This document shows, one piece after another, positions 31,629-39,677 of a DNA stretch of 52,200 bases (position 1 is its first letter; every line of letters starts with the position of its first letter). A program made the position numbers and the translations under genes. The notes under the pieces were generated by a model that was not told where the DNA came from, ran no database searches, and worked only from the letters and a program-made list of their open reading frames with translations. Source of the stretch: Candidatus Yonathbacteria bacterium RIFCSPLOWO2_01_FULL_47_33b (GTDB taxonomy: Bacteria > Patescibacteriota > Minisyncoccia > Phycocordibacterales > UBA1550); NCBI GenBank assembly GCA_001823575.1, contig MHUW01000019.1, positions 1 to 52,200 of the forward strand. The letters are read 5' to 3'.

Positions 31629-31889
31629 CTATGAATATAGTTCGCTATGGCTGCCAATATCAACAAACTCGATATGCTCACTATCTATTTCTTCGAAAAC
31701 CGCGCGAATGTCGCCGGTAACATTGATACTTCTGCACCCGACCCATTTACCACCGAGTGCATGATTATTAAGCAATGAGTAATGTGGGTCTTTTATAAAC
31801 AAAGTAAGCCTTTCATAAAATTTTTCTTTTATCACTTCTGACTGTTTACGAAGCATCTTTTTAAACACACGACTGTAGGTAATGACCAT
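31629..31889 (-). CDS. YafQ/RelE-family toxin
   Basis: An 86-residue protein: YSRVFKKMLRKQSEVIKEKF, then LGGKWVGCRSINVTGDIRAVFEE and VDIGSHSELYS. The L-x-G-x-W-x-G-x-R-x-I-x-x-D-I-R pattern is that of YafQ/RelE mRNA interferases, including the C-terminal GSHSELY. It is preceded by its RelB/DinJ-type antitoxin, 15 bases upstream. Confidence 0.9.
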   Translation of the reverse strand: MVITYSRVFKKMLRKQSEVIKEKFYERLTLFIKDPHYSLLNNHALGGKWVGCRSINVTGDIRAVFEEIDSEHIEFVDIGSHSELYS

Positions 31890-31904
31890 AATTAAATGGG
31901 CAAA

Positions 31905-32174
31905 CTAGGAGCGAAGAGACTTTATCATGCTTTCAGCGTTATGGAATGGCCCAACAGACTTTCCTTGCGCACGTTCACAACGAGCAGACTCGATAGATTT
32001 CTTGAGTCTTGCTGACGGCTCCAAAACCGAAAACGAAACTGTTTTGCTTCGAGCTAAATTCTTTAGTGACGCATTGATAATCGCAGACAAAGAAAACCCA
32101 AGCTCATCAGCAACCTTTTGCGCCTCCTTTTTTACCTTAGGGTCTATTTTGATGTTAAGTACCGCTGTTTTCAT
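31905..32174 (-). CDS. RelB/DinJ-family antitoxin
   Basis: An 89-residue protein from MKTAVLNIKIDPKVKKEAQK, followed by VADELGFSLSAIINASLKNL, the ribbon-helix-helix DNA-binding motif of RelB/DinJ antitoxins. The C-terminal half binds the toxin. ATG 32174 is chosen over 32183 because the longer start falls at or before the predicted transcription start. The 24-base palindrome over its promoter is the probable operator. Confidence 0.88.
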   Translation of the reverse strand: MKTAVLNIKIDPKVKKEAQKVADELGFSLSAIINASLKNLARSKTVSFSVLEPSARLKKSIESARCERAQGKSVGPFHNAESMIKSLRS

Positions 32175-32176
32175 AT

Positions 32177-32212
32177 ATGACAAAGTATATACTTTGTCAT
32201 TATTACTGTCAA
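32177..32212 (-). promoter_or_regulatory. Promoter and 24-base palindromic operator of the RelBE-like pair
   Basis: TTGACA (32212-32207) and TATACT (32189-32184) are exactly 17 bases apart. The palindrome at 32177-32200 (half-site ATGACAAAGTAT) is perfect and covers the -10 box. The ATG at 32174 is about 10 bases after the -10, so the message is nearly leaderless. Confidence 0.85.
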
Positions 32213-32224
32213 TCGCAATTACCT

Positions 32225-33637
32225 CTACCTTAACGCCTCTTCAAAGAGTGTTTTGAGGGTTGCGGGGTTTCCGGAACCTTTTGATGCTTTCATTCCCTGC
32301 CCTACAAAAAATTGCAGGAGTGCGACTTTGCCCGCCTTGTAGTCAGTAGCAACCGTAGGGTTCGCAGAAATTACCTCAGCGACGATAGCTTTCAGCGCAT
32401 CAACATCATTTTTCTGGATGAAGCCATTTTTTTCGGCAATGGTACGAGGTGCGCCACCTTCGGCATACATAATAGCAAGCGTGTCCTTTGCCCCACGCGA
32501 AGAGAGGTCGCCGAGTTTAATCATGGTTATGAGGTCCGCAAGGGTAAGGCCTGTTATTCCTCCGATGGTGCCGGTGTTTTTCATAAGCCCCACCAAATCA
32601 GAGGTGATGTAGTTTTCAATAAGTGCACTTGAAGGGCGGTCGCCACCTATCGCATTTACCGCATCTTCAAAAAGACCACCGATAAGTGCATCGGCAACAA
32701 ATGCCTCTGCATTCTCAGGCTTCACCCCAAACTCGCGCACCAACCGATGACGTTTTTCCCAAGGAAGCTCAGGCATCGTTGCCAATAGTGCTTCGTGTGA
32801 AAATTCAGGAATTTCGCTGATTTTTAATTTTGGTAAATCAGGGTCAGGGAAATAGCGATAATCGTGTGCACTTTCTTTTTTACGCTGTGAGAAGGTAACC
32901 TGTTTGGTTTCATCCCATCCGCGCGTTTCCTGTACAATCTCACCCGGACCGCCGTCGAGAATCTTTGTCATACGCTCTACCTCAAACGCAATGGCGCGTT
33001 CAACGGAACGGAATGAGTTCAAGTTTTTCACCTCAACTTTCGTGCCGAGGTCATCGGTCTTTGATATTGAAATATTCGCCTCGACACGCATCTCGCCTTT
33101 TTCCATATTCGCATCAGATACACCGAGCGTGCGAAGCAAGAGTTGCAACTCCCTTGCAAACGCACTCGCCTCTTCGGCGGTCTTGATGGTTGGTGTCGTC
33201 ACGAGCTCCATCAAGGGCACACCCGCGCGATTGTAGTCGACAAGACTTCCTGCGCTCCCCTCATGTGAAGAGCTTGCGGTATCCTCCTCAAGATGCACAC
33301 GCTCAAGAGCGATGCCATTTAAAACACCACCCGAAACAAGCGGGTATTTGTACTGACTGATCTGGTACCCCTTTGGGATGTCGGGGTAAAAATAATTCTT
33401 GCGATCAAACTCCGTAAAATCCGCGAGCTTGCTCCCGAGCGCTGTACCAACACGCAAAACATGCTTCACCGCCTCGCGGTTGATAACCGGCAATGTACCC
33501 GGGTGCGCCATACACACAGGACAAATATTCACATTCGGCTCTGCGTTAAAAGGGTCGTTCGCAGAATTGCAGAACATTTTTGTCTTTGTTTTCAGCTCGG
33601 CATGAACCTCCAGCCCAACCGTCAGTTTGTAACTCAT
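32225..33637 (-). CDS. gatB: Aspartyl/glutamyl-tRNA amidotransferase subunit B
   Basis: A 470-residue subunit of the GatCAB complex that converts Glu-tRNA-Gln and Asp-tRNA-Asn to the amidated forms. The N-terminus KLTVGLEVHAELKTKTKMFC, the DYNRAGVPLMELVTTPTI motif and DANMEKGEMRVEANISI are family hallmarks; the C-terminal helical YqeY-like tail is present. gatA and gatC are not in this window. ATG 33637 follows a TATACT box at 33652-33647 by 9 bases, so the message is probably leaderless. Confidence 0.96.
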   Translation of the reverse strand: MSYKLTVGLEVHAELKTKTKMFCNSANDPFNAEPNVNICPVCMAHPGTLPVINREAVKHVLRVGTALGSKLADFTEFDRKNYFYPDIPKGYQISQYKYPLVSGGVLNGIALERVHLEEDTASSSHEGSAGSLVDYNRAGVPLMELVTTPTIKTAEEASAFARELQLLLRTLGVSDANMEKGEMRVEANISISKTDDLGTKVEVKNLNSFRSVERAIAFEVERMTKILDGGPGEIVQETRGWDETKQVTFSQRKKESAHDYRYFPDPDLPKLKISEIPEFSHEALLATMPELPWEKRHRLVREFGVKPENAEAFVADALIGGLFEDAVNAIGGDRPSSALIENYITSDLVGLMKNTGTIGGITGLTLADLITMIKLGDLSSRGAKDTLAIMYAEGGAPRTIAEKNGFIQKNDVDALKAIVAEVISANPTVATDYKAGKVALLQFFVGQGMKASKGSGNPATLKTLFEEALR

Positions 33638-33646
33638 ATAAAGGGG

Positions 33647-33652
33647 AGTATA
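33647..33652 (-). promoter_or_regulatory. -10 box TATACT of gatB
   Basis: The minus-strand TATACT ends 9 bases before ATG 33637; no Shine-Dalgarno site is present between them. Confidence 0.55.
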
Positions 33653-33723
33653 GCACAGAAATATGAAGGTTTCAGCCCTCAAAAGAGCACTAAATAGCTA
33701 ACATTACAACACATCTGCCATCC

Positions 33724-33742
33724 GCGAAGGACGGTCCTTCGC
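33724..33742. repeat. Short inverted repeat
   Basis: GCGAAGGAC and GTCCTTCGC form perfect arms just after the membrane protein stop at 33749. The same GAAGG/CCTTC-type sequence occurs inside the larger repeat at 48021-48076. It may serve as a weak terminator. Confidence 0.5.
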
Positions 33743-33748
33743 AAGTTT

Positions 33749-34318
33749 CTATGCAGACAATTCAGAAAGGTACACGAAAAAATAACCGCCAATCCATAAC
33801 AGGGCAATAATGAGAGTGATCCACAACATAACCTGTTTAAGAGAAGGCTCGTTACTACCCTTCCATTTTAGGAACATTTTTGCTGTAAAATAATACGCTC
33901 CCATATAGACAAGCAGCCAGGTAGGTTGCTCGAAGAAATAATCTTTGCCGCTTACTTCGTAACGCGTGGTTGCGTCTTCAAAGTATCCAAAATAGGGTGA
34001 GTACGATATCCATACCTGCAATAAGGTAAAGTATATAAGACTCATAATTACCACTCTGTTCGGATTCTCTGCAGAAAGAATTTTCTTCCTCAATATCATT
34101 GATGATACGAGCATAGCAAAAAATCCAGCCACCGCAATAAGCCTTAATCCTTGCCAAAAATCAGCGAAGAAAAAGCCAAAAAAATTTCCAAAAGGAAGTC
34201 CTAGGAGTTGCAGAACCAGTGAAAAAACTAGAAAACTCACTATAAACAAGAAAAAGTGCTGGAACCCTACCCACACAGGAGAATCTTTACCTACTATCTC
34301 AGTATTTAATATTGCCAT
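33749..34318 (-). CDS. Integral membrane protein, unknown
   Basis: A 189-residue protein with about five hydrophobic segments (residues 20-50, 58-76, 88-105, 131-148, 164-184) and aromatic-rich loops. No motif identifies it. A TATAAT box at 34330-34325 ends 6 bases before the ATG, so the start codon should be at or next to the 5' end of the transcript. Confidence 0.6.
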   Translation of the reverse strand: MAILNTEIVGKDSPVWVGFQHFFLFIVSFLVFSLVLQLLGLPFGNFFGFFFADFWQGLRLIAVAGFFAMLVSSMILRKKILSAENPNRVVIMSLIYFTLLQVWISYSPYFGYFEDATTRYEVSGKDYFFEQPTWLLVYMGAYYFTAKMFLKWKGSNEPSLKQVMLWITLIIALLWIGGYFFVYLSELSA

Positions 34319-34324
34319 ATGTTA

Positions 34325-34330
34325 ATTATA
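34325..34330 (-). promoter_or_regulatory. -10 box TATAAT of the membrane protein gene
   Basis: The perfect minus-strand TATAAT ends 6 bases before ATG 34318, placing the start codon at the expected transcription start. Confidence 0.6.
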
Positions 34331-34385
34331 CATCTTTGCGATCAAACCCCAAGGTCTGGTCTCACCTTGATTAAGCAAAACAATT

Positions 34386-34413
34386 TCATATGGGGATACC
34401 CTATATGAAAACC
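34386..34413 (-). terminator. Possible obg terminator
   Basis: TTTCATATGGGG and CCCTATATGAAA nearly pair around ATA just after the obg stop. The following T-run on the minus strand is weak. Confidence 0.4.
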
Positions 34414-34414
34414 C

Positions 34415-35398
34415 TTAGGCTGCTGCTTTGAGAAGCTTCAGAAGTTCATCTTGGAATGACTTCATGACCTCGTCGTCAATAATCGAAATGGCAAACAATT
34501 GAGCAGTGTTGGGGTGTGCTTTTTTCATTGCCGCAGAAACTTCCTGCACGCGTTCGGGAGTTACCATATCGGTCTTGCTGAGAATAATGATTTCCTGTTT
34601 TTCTGCAAGCTCCTTGTCGTAGGCGGCGAGTTCTTTGCGTACCGTCTCATACACCGCGAGAGGATCTTCGTTTTCGAGGGACACTAAGTGCGCGAGCATC
34701 TTGGTGCGCTTCACATGACGGAGGAACTTATGACCGAGACCGCGACCTTCTGATGCACCTTCAATGAGCCCTGGAATGTCCGCAATAATAAAACCGAAAC
34801 ATTCACCGAGGTTTGGCTCGAGGGTGGTAAAGGCATAGTCGGCAGTCTTTGCGCTGGCGCGCGTGAGGGTGTTAAGCAAGCTTGATTTGCCAGCGTTGGG
34901 CAAACCAACGAGCCCGAGGTCAGCAACAATCTGAAGTTCGATTTCAAACTCTGCTTCAAAACCTTTCGTGCCAGGAATATGCTCCTTGGGCGAGCGGTTG
35001 ATTGAGGTTTTGAAATGCTCGTTGCCGTAGCCACCGCGACCACCCTTGAGGACCATTACTTTCTCCCCTTCTTTCAAAAGCGAAACTTCTTCGCCCGTAC
35101 GCATGTTGCGCACAATAGAACCGATAGGAAGATCGAGAATAAAATCATCACCGTTCTTGCCGTGAAGACTGTCGCTACCGCCGTCACCGCCACGCTCTGC
35201 GAAGAATTCTTTCTGATGGCGATATTTAATGAGAATATGCACGTCGCGAATAGCACGTACGTACACGTCTCCACCGTGACCACCGTCACCGCCCGAAGGA
35301 CCGGCAAATTCCTTGCCTTTTTCGTGCTTCCAACGCTCAACGCCGTTTCCGCCGTCGCCCGCTTTCATATAAATACTGAGTTCGTCGATAAATGCCAT
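34415..35398 (-). CDS. obg: GTPase Obg/CgtA
   Basis: A 327-residue GTPase required for late 50S ribosome assembly. The N-terminal Gly-rich Obg domain (about residues 1-157) has GGDGGHGGDVYVRA and GGRGGYGNEHFKTSINRSP. The G domain has G1 GLPNAGKSS, switch I with FTTLEPNLG, G3 DIPGLIEGASEGRGLGH and the G4-like segment ILSKTDM (NKxD replaced by SKTD). The C-terminal TGS-like extension of longer Obg proteins is absent, as in many minimal genomes. Confidence 0.95.
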   Translation of the reverse strand: MAFIDELSIYMKAGDGGNGVERWKHEKGKEFAGPSGGDGGHGGDVYVRAIRDVHILIKYRHQKEFFAERGGDGGSDSLHGKNGDDFILDLPIGSIVRNMRTGEEVSLLKEGEKVMVLKGGRGGYGNEHFKTSINRSPKEHIPGTKGFEAEFEIELQIVADLGLVGLPNAGKSSLLNTLTRASAKTADYAFTTLEPNLGECFGFIIADIPGLIEGASEGRGLGHKFLRHVKRTKMLAHLVSLENEDPLAVYETVRKELAAYDKELAEKQEIIILSKTDMVTPERVQEVSAAMKKAHPNTAQLFAISIIDDEVMKSFQDELLKLLKAAA

Positions 35399-35564
35399 AA
35401 AATAGTTAAAAGTCTTAAAGTCGAAAGTCTATAAAGTCACTCAAATTCATGAGCTTCCTGACTTAATTGAATAGAAATATAAAATAACACAAAAAACACT
35501 TCTTCGCAATCCCTGGATGGATTCAATGCACTTATTCCTGTATTCACTTTCGACTTTGCGGACT
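35399..35564. repeat. Intergenic element bounded by 20-base inverted repeats
   Basis: The sequence at 35420-35439, starting AGTCGAAAGTC, is the exact reverse complement of 35561-35580. The right arm extends into the end of the MYG1 gene. Several further copies of AAAGTC/GACTTT occur inside. No gene is seen in the 166 bases. It could be a MITE-like element or a large hairpin. Confidence 0.55.
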
Positions 35565-36470
35565 TTATAGACTTTCGACTGCGAGCTTCGCGAGCATTAA
35601 CGCTCCTTCTCTGGATCCAGCAACCGCAATGAAGCGCTTGTTGTGACAAAAGATTGCGTCGGGTACGCCTGAAGCGTCTGCGAGCTCTTGATCGCGCTTG
35701 CCTGCCCACGACACGGGGAGGTCTTTTCTATTTTTAAATGCATGCACATCACTGCGCACCGTCTCAACCTTCCACTTGCCGGTATTACCTCGGTCGGGTT
35801 TTACCACATAGAGTGGCTCTGATTTTGAACCAAGTGCCTCGTACCATGGATAGTGATCCTCGAGGACGATAATGCGTTTGTCTTCCGCTTTTTCGTATGC
35901 CTCTTCCGCACGGTGTTTCCCCTCTTCTTCGGCACATGCACGGACAATCTCGCGCGCAAGCATTTTCTTTGCCATTTCAAATGCCTCAAAAAAACCTTCG
36001 TCCTCGGTGCGGTCCTCGTTCCATGCAGGACGAAACGCACTAATCGCATCATGAATCAAAAGTGGCGCTACGGCACCAATAATCGAAAATGTTTCGATAC
36101 CATTGTCCCCCGCATCAATAGGCTGCACCAAGCGCTCGTCGAGCATGCGTGCGGCATATGCCGAGTGGGTCAAGCTTTCTCCGTATTCTTTCCACACGAG
36201 CCCAATTGATGAGTACGGAATGCCATTCTCGCGCACTCCGGCTCCGCCCATTTGATGATGGTCAAAACGCCCTATCTTTGGGTCGTATATACCTCCCACG
36301 TCCACCACATAGTCGCCCGTCGCCCAGACCTCGGGGTCGCGACTGCGTGCTATCTCTACGGCGCCGTCGTTCAAAAGAGCGAGTGTCGCGCACGCAAAAA
36401 CCTCATCAGTGTGGAAATTACCGCTGTGGGTTACTATCTTTTTCAAGTTTTTGGTGTTCTCGTCGTTCAT
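35565..36470 (-). CDS. MYG1-family protein
   Basis: A 301-residue protein of the MYG1/UPF0160 family. THSGNFHTDEVFACATLALL and RFDHHQMGGAG carry the conserved His/Asp residues of a DHH-like metal-dependent hydrolase. VQPIDAGDNGIE and the C-terminal HNKRFIAVAGSREGALMLAK complete the pattern. Eukaryotic MYG1 is reported to be a 3'-5' RNA exonuclease; the bacterial role is not settled. The ATG lies inside the end of the DedA-like frame, a 53-base overlap. Confidence 0.9.
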   Translation of the reverse strand: MNDENTKNLKKIVTHSGNFHTDEVFACATLALLNDGAVEIARSRDPEVWATGDYVVDVGGIYDPKIGRFDHHQMGGAGVRENGIPYSSIGLVWKEYGESLTHSAYAARMLDERLVQPIDAGDNGIETFSIIGAVAPLLIHDAISAFRPAWNEDRTEDEGFFEAFEMAKKMLAREIVRACAEEEGKHRAEEAYEKAEDKRIIVLEDHYPWYEALGSKSEPLYVVKPDRGNTGKWKVETVRSDVHAFKNRKDLPVSWAGKRDQELADASGVPDAIFCHNKRFIAVAGSREGALMLAKLAVESL

Positions 36471-37043
36471 AATAAAGAGTCAAGAGCTTCTGAAGTAAAA
36501 TGAATGCTACCACGAAAACGACAATCAACAAAGCGAACCGCGATGCATTACGCGTAATATGAACCGCGGCATAACCAAAAAAGTGTCCCACGGCGAGGTA
36601 CAATGACACCCAAAGAATCGACGCAAAAAACTCTGCGCGCAAGAAAAGTTCAAACTTCACCTTGAGCACCCCCGACATAATAACCGTTGCGCGGTTTGCT
36701 CCATAAATGAATTTTGAAAAGAATATGGACTTGAACGGCCGTTCTCGAAAACGCGGCAAGAAATACGTAATGGCTCTCTCTGCCCAAGAAATCGTTCTCT
36801 GAGCAAAGGCTTTGTCTTTAAGTATCGAGCCGAGGTAGTACCACAGCACATTTCCCAGGACGACACCCAGGAGCGATATCCAAAATACGTCACCGACTCA
36901 AACGCCTCGAGGTTGGCGAGCATCCCCGCAATAATCAGAAAAATCTCCCCTTCAAGCAACATTGCCAAAAACAAAATAAAATACCCCGTGTAGCGGTGTA
37001 TTTCAACAAAAGAAATAATATGTTCGATGGTGAGGTTTTCCAT
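36418..37043 (-). pseudogene. DedA-family membrane protein with a frameshift
   Basis: From ATG 37043 the frame reads MENLTIEHIISFVEIHRYTG, then FLAMLLEGEIFLIIAGMLA, the start of a DedA/SNARE-associated protein (lipid flippase family). Near 36898 the meaningful reading switches frame and continues DVFWISLLGVVLGNVLWYYL, then FSKFIYGANRATVIMSGVLK and two more membrane helices to the stop at 36418. One missing base around 36895-36900 would explain this. The intact product would be about 208 residues. It may be a real pseudogene, an assembly error or, less likely, programmed frameshifting. Confidence 0.75.
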
Positions 37044-37070
37044 AAAAAACACTGATGCGCACAAATGAAG

Positions 37071-37421
37071 CTATTCGTCGTCGCGGTCTTTCAAAAGGAA
37101 ACCGACAAGGACGCTCACTACGGACATTGCGAGGGCGCCCAAAAATGCTGCGGTAAAGTTTGCGACTTCAAATCCTTCCACAAAATTTCCGATACCCCAA
37201 AAGAGGAGGGCGTTCACCACGAACGAAAAAAGTCCAAGCGTGAGAATCGTTATAGGAAGAAGCACCATAAGGATGATTGGTCGCACGATGAGGTTCGCCA
37301 ACCCCCAAAAGAATGCAACGAGAAGCGCCGTACTAAACGAAGCGATAGCGATGCCCGGAATAAAGCTCGGGAGGGCAAGGAGGGCAAGGGCGACGATAAT
37401 CCATTTAGCAATGAGGCGCAT
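37071..37421 (-). CDS. Phage-holin-like four-helix membrane protein
   Basis: A 116-residue protein with four closely packed hydrophobic segments. ANLIVRPIILMVLLPITILT followed by LGLFSFVVNALLFW is the hallmark of the actinobacterial/mycobacterial 4-TMS phage holin superfamily (YvlD-like), common in many non-phage genomes. Function is unknown; no lysis genes are nearby. It follows the dehydrogenase gene by 12 bases. Confidence 0.85.
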   Translation of the reverse strand: MRLIAKWIIVALALLALPSFIPGIAIASFSTALLVAFFWGLANLIVRPIILMVLLPITILTLGLFSFVVNALLFWGIGNFVEGFEVANFTAAFLGALAMSVVSVLVGFLLKDRDDE

Positions 37422-37433
37422 AGTTAGTATGTT

Positions 37434-38444
37434 TTATTTCTGAGGGACAAGATTTTTTACTTCGCCTTTGCTAAACGCTGCGATGTTTTCCGTCGTGGTG
37501 TCGAGAATGCGCTTGATTGCCTCATCGGTGTTGAACGCGTTGTGTGGCGCAATGATAGCGCGTGGGTGCTCGATGAGGTAGTGGTTGGCAAGGGTGGTTT
37601 TGAGCGCTTGTTCATTTGGGTGTGCATCAAAAATAAGCTTGGTTTCATCTTCGATGAACGCTTCTTCTTCGAGAACATCGAGTCCTACCCCCAGGAGAAT
37701 CTCTTCACGCAGGCCCTTTACCAATGCTTCTGTCTCTACAAGTGCGCCACGGGCGGTATTGATGAGCACACTCCCCTTTTTCATTTTACTGATGTTGTCG
37801 ACATTCAAAATATGGTGCGTCTCCTTCATATACGGCAAGTGAACACTTACGACATCCGACTGCGCCAGGAGCTCGTCGAACGATACATACGTGAAACCCA
37901 TCTCCTGCGCCATGCTTTCTTTAGGGAACGCGTCAAAGGCGATGACGTTCATCTCAAAACCTTTTGCTATGCGAATCATATGCGCACCAATGCGCCCAGT
38001 GCCGAGAATACCGATGGTGCGACCCTTGAGGTCAAAACCGCGGAGCCCTGCCTGAGAAAAGAGTCCTTCGTCTTGCACCTTTTTTACACACTCATACATT
38101 TTGCGCGAAACCGTAAGGAGGAGCGCCATCGCAAACTCTGCGACGGTATTCTCGCCATACGCAGGAACGTACGAGACCGTAATACCGCGTGTTTTTGCTT
38201 CTGCGGTATCGATATGGTCAAACCCCGTCGAGCGCGCAGCGATGTGTTTTAGGTTTGGAAAACGATTGAGTACATCTTTGTTGACGGGTGAGTTCACAAA
38301 CACTGAAAGAACTTCTGCTCCCTCATCGCGAAAATCCGCATGGTCTGTTGTTGTGCCTTTGAGAAATACTATCTCATGACCAGGAAGCCTCTCTGCGATA
38401 TATCCTTGCTCCCAATCTTCGTTGTAAAAATGTATAATCTTCAT
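37434..38444 (-). CDS. D-isomer-specific 2-hydroxyacid dehydrogenase
   Basis: A 336-residue NAD-dependent dehydrogenase. IAARSTGFDHIDTAEAKTRG contains the substrate-binding Arg and GRTIGILGTGRIGAHMIRIA the cofactor motif. NTARGALVETEALVKGL holds the catalytic Arg, VGLDVLEEEA the Glu and IIAPHNAFNTDEA the His. The overall pattern is closest to D-lactate dehydrogenases. Being directly downstream of enolase and glycerate kinase, it could instead reduce hydroxypyruvate or glyoxylate (inference). Confidence 0.9.
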   Translation of the reverse strand: MKIIHFYNEDWEQGYIAERLPGHEIVFLKGTTTDHADFRDEGAEVLSVFVNSPVNKDVLNRFPNLKHIAARSTGFDHIDTAEAKTRGITVSYVPAYGENTVAEFAMALLLTVSRKMYECVKKVQDEGLFSQAGLRGFDLKGRTIGILGTGRIGAHMIRIAKGFEMNVIAFDAFPKESMAQEMGFTYVSFDELLAQSDVVSVHLPYMKETHHILNVDNISKMKKGSVLINTARGALVETEALVKGLREEILLGVGLDVLEEEAFIEDETKLIFDAHPNEQALKTTLANHYLIEHPRAIIAPHNAFNTDEAIKRILDTTTENIAAFSKGEVKNLVPQK

Positions 38445-38450
38445 AATTTC

Positions 38451-39674
38451 CTATTGTAACACGTTAGCGTACTCAGCTTCAATCTGAACCAATCGTTCGT
38501 ACTTTACCGCACGCACCTGTTGCGAGGGTGCGCCTGCCTTTAGGCCATATGCACCAACCCCCACCGCAAGGTCTGCAATGAATGAATCATCGGTTTCGCC
38601 AGAGCGATGAGAGACGACGGTCTTCCATCCCGCCTGATGCGCAAGGCGTATCGTGTCATATACCTCAGAGAGCGACCCGACTTGGTTGGGCTTGATAATA
38701 AGTGCGTTGCCTGCGTGCAGTACAATCATCTCGGCAATGACTTTTGGGTTGGTAACGGTGAGGTCGTCCCCTACCACGAGCGTCCCCTCAGGGGCATCTG
38801 CTAAAAGTTTCGCAAATGCTTGTGGATCATCCTCAGCAAAAGGGTCCTCTATGCTCCGCAATGGGAAACGGCTCATGAGGTCACCGTACACTTCGTTCAA
38901 AGCCTCCCGCGGATAGTTTGTACCAATGAGACGATATCCCTCCTTGTTCAAAAACTCCGTGGCTGCAGCATCAATACCGAGGAAAAAAGTAGGTTCGCTG
39001 TCGATAAGATCTGCGAGTATCTCAAACGGCCTATCAAGGGTGGCGAGCTTTGGCGCATAGCCACCCTCATCACCAAAAGGCACTTCCTCCACCGTCTCTT
39101 CACGGACAATCTCGCCAAGTTTGCTAAAAAGTTTTTTCGCACGAGCGTAAGTCTCTCTTACTGAATCAAGACCTCCTGCCACAACAATGTACTCCTGAAA
39201 CGGCAACTTGAAATCAGCATGGGCGCCACCATTGAGTACGTTCATATAGAGGCGTGGAAATCCCGCAGTAAATCCTTCACTCTTTGCGATGAATTTCCAG
39301 ACGGGTAGCTTATTCTTCGCCGCAGACAATTTTGCAAAGGCGATACTTACCGCGAGGATACCATTTGCACCGAGGCGTGATTTGTTGGGCGTACCGTCAA
39401 GCTCTATCAAAAAGTCATCAAGTGCGCGCTGGTTTTCAAATGTTCTCGCGAGAAGCTGCGGGAATACTTCTTCGCGCAAAAGATGGAGTACGTCCTCCAC
39501 GCCCCTCCCGTCCTTGTCTCTTTTTTCGAGAGCTTCTTTTGACCCCGTACTTTTACCCGAAGGGACGCTCGCCTGCACCATGTGCTCGCCGGACACAAGC
39601 ATAACCTCTATCGTTGGTCGCCCACGAGAATCAAAAACCTCTTTCGTCTCTGCCCTGTCTATTGTTATCATCAT
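38451..39674 (-). CDS. eno: Enolase (divergent)
   Basis: A 407-residue enzyme converting 2-phosphoglycerate to phosphoenolpyruvate. FDSRGRPTIEV is the N-terminal motif, and GDEGGYAP holds a catalytic Glu. Metal-site residues lie in LGIDAA, SIEDPF and GDDLTVTNP. KPNQVGSLSE includes the catalytic Lys, and SHRSGETDDSFIADLAVG the phosphate-binding His/Arg/Ser. The usual NGGxHAxN loop reads NGGAHADFKLPFQEYIVV, a departure after the His. It is 3 bases downstream of the glycerate kinase gene. Confidence 0.94.
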   Translation of the reverse strand: MMITIDRAETKEVFDSRGRPTIEVMLVSGEHMVQASVPSGKSTGSKEALEKRDKDGRGVEDVLHLLREEVFPQLLARTFENQRALDDFLIELDGTPNKSRLGANGILAVSIAFAKLSAAKNKLPVWKFIAKSEGFTAGFPRLYMNVLNGGAHADFKLPFQEYIVVAGGLDSVRETYARAKKLFSKLGEIVREETVEEVPFGDEGGYAPKLATLDRPFEILADLIDSEPTFFLGIDAAATEFLNKEGYRLIGTNYPREALNEVYGDLMSRFPLRSIEDPFAEDDPQAFAKLLADAPEGTLVVGDDLTVTNPKVIAEMIVLHAGNALIIKPNQVGSLSEVYDTIRLAHQAGWKTVVSHRSGETDDSFIADLAVGVGAYGLKAGAPSQQVRAVKYERLVQIEAEYANVLQ

Positions 39675-39677
39675 AAT

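Noticed and set aside
35437-35709. Minus-strand Arg-rich frame of 90 codons
   Set aside because: It overlaps the end of the MYG1 gene in another frame and the repeat region; composition is that of a shadow frame.
37071-37421. Prophage lysis holin
   Set aside because: The protein fits the widespread four-helix holin-like family found outside phages, and no phage genes are near.
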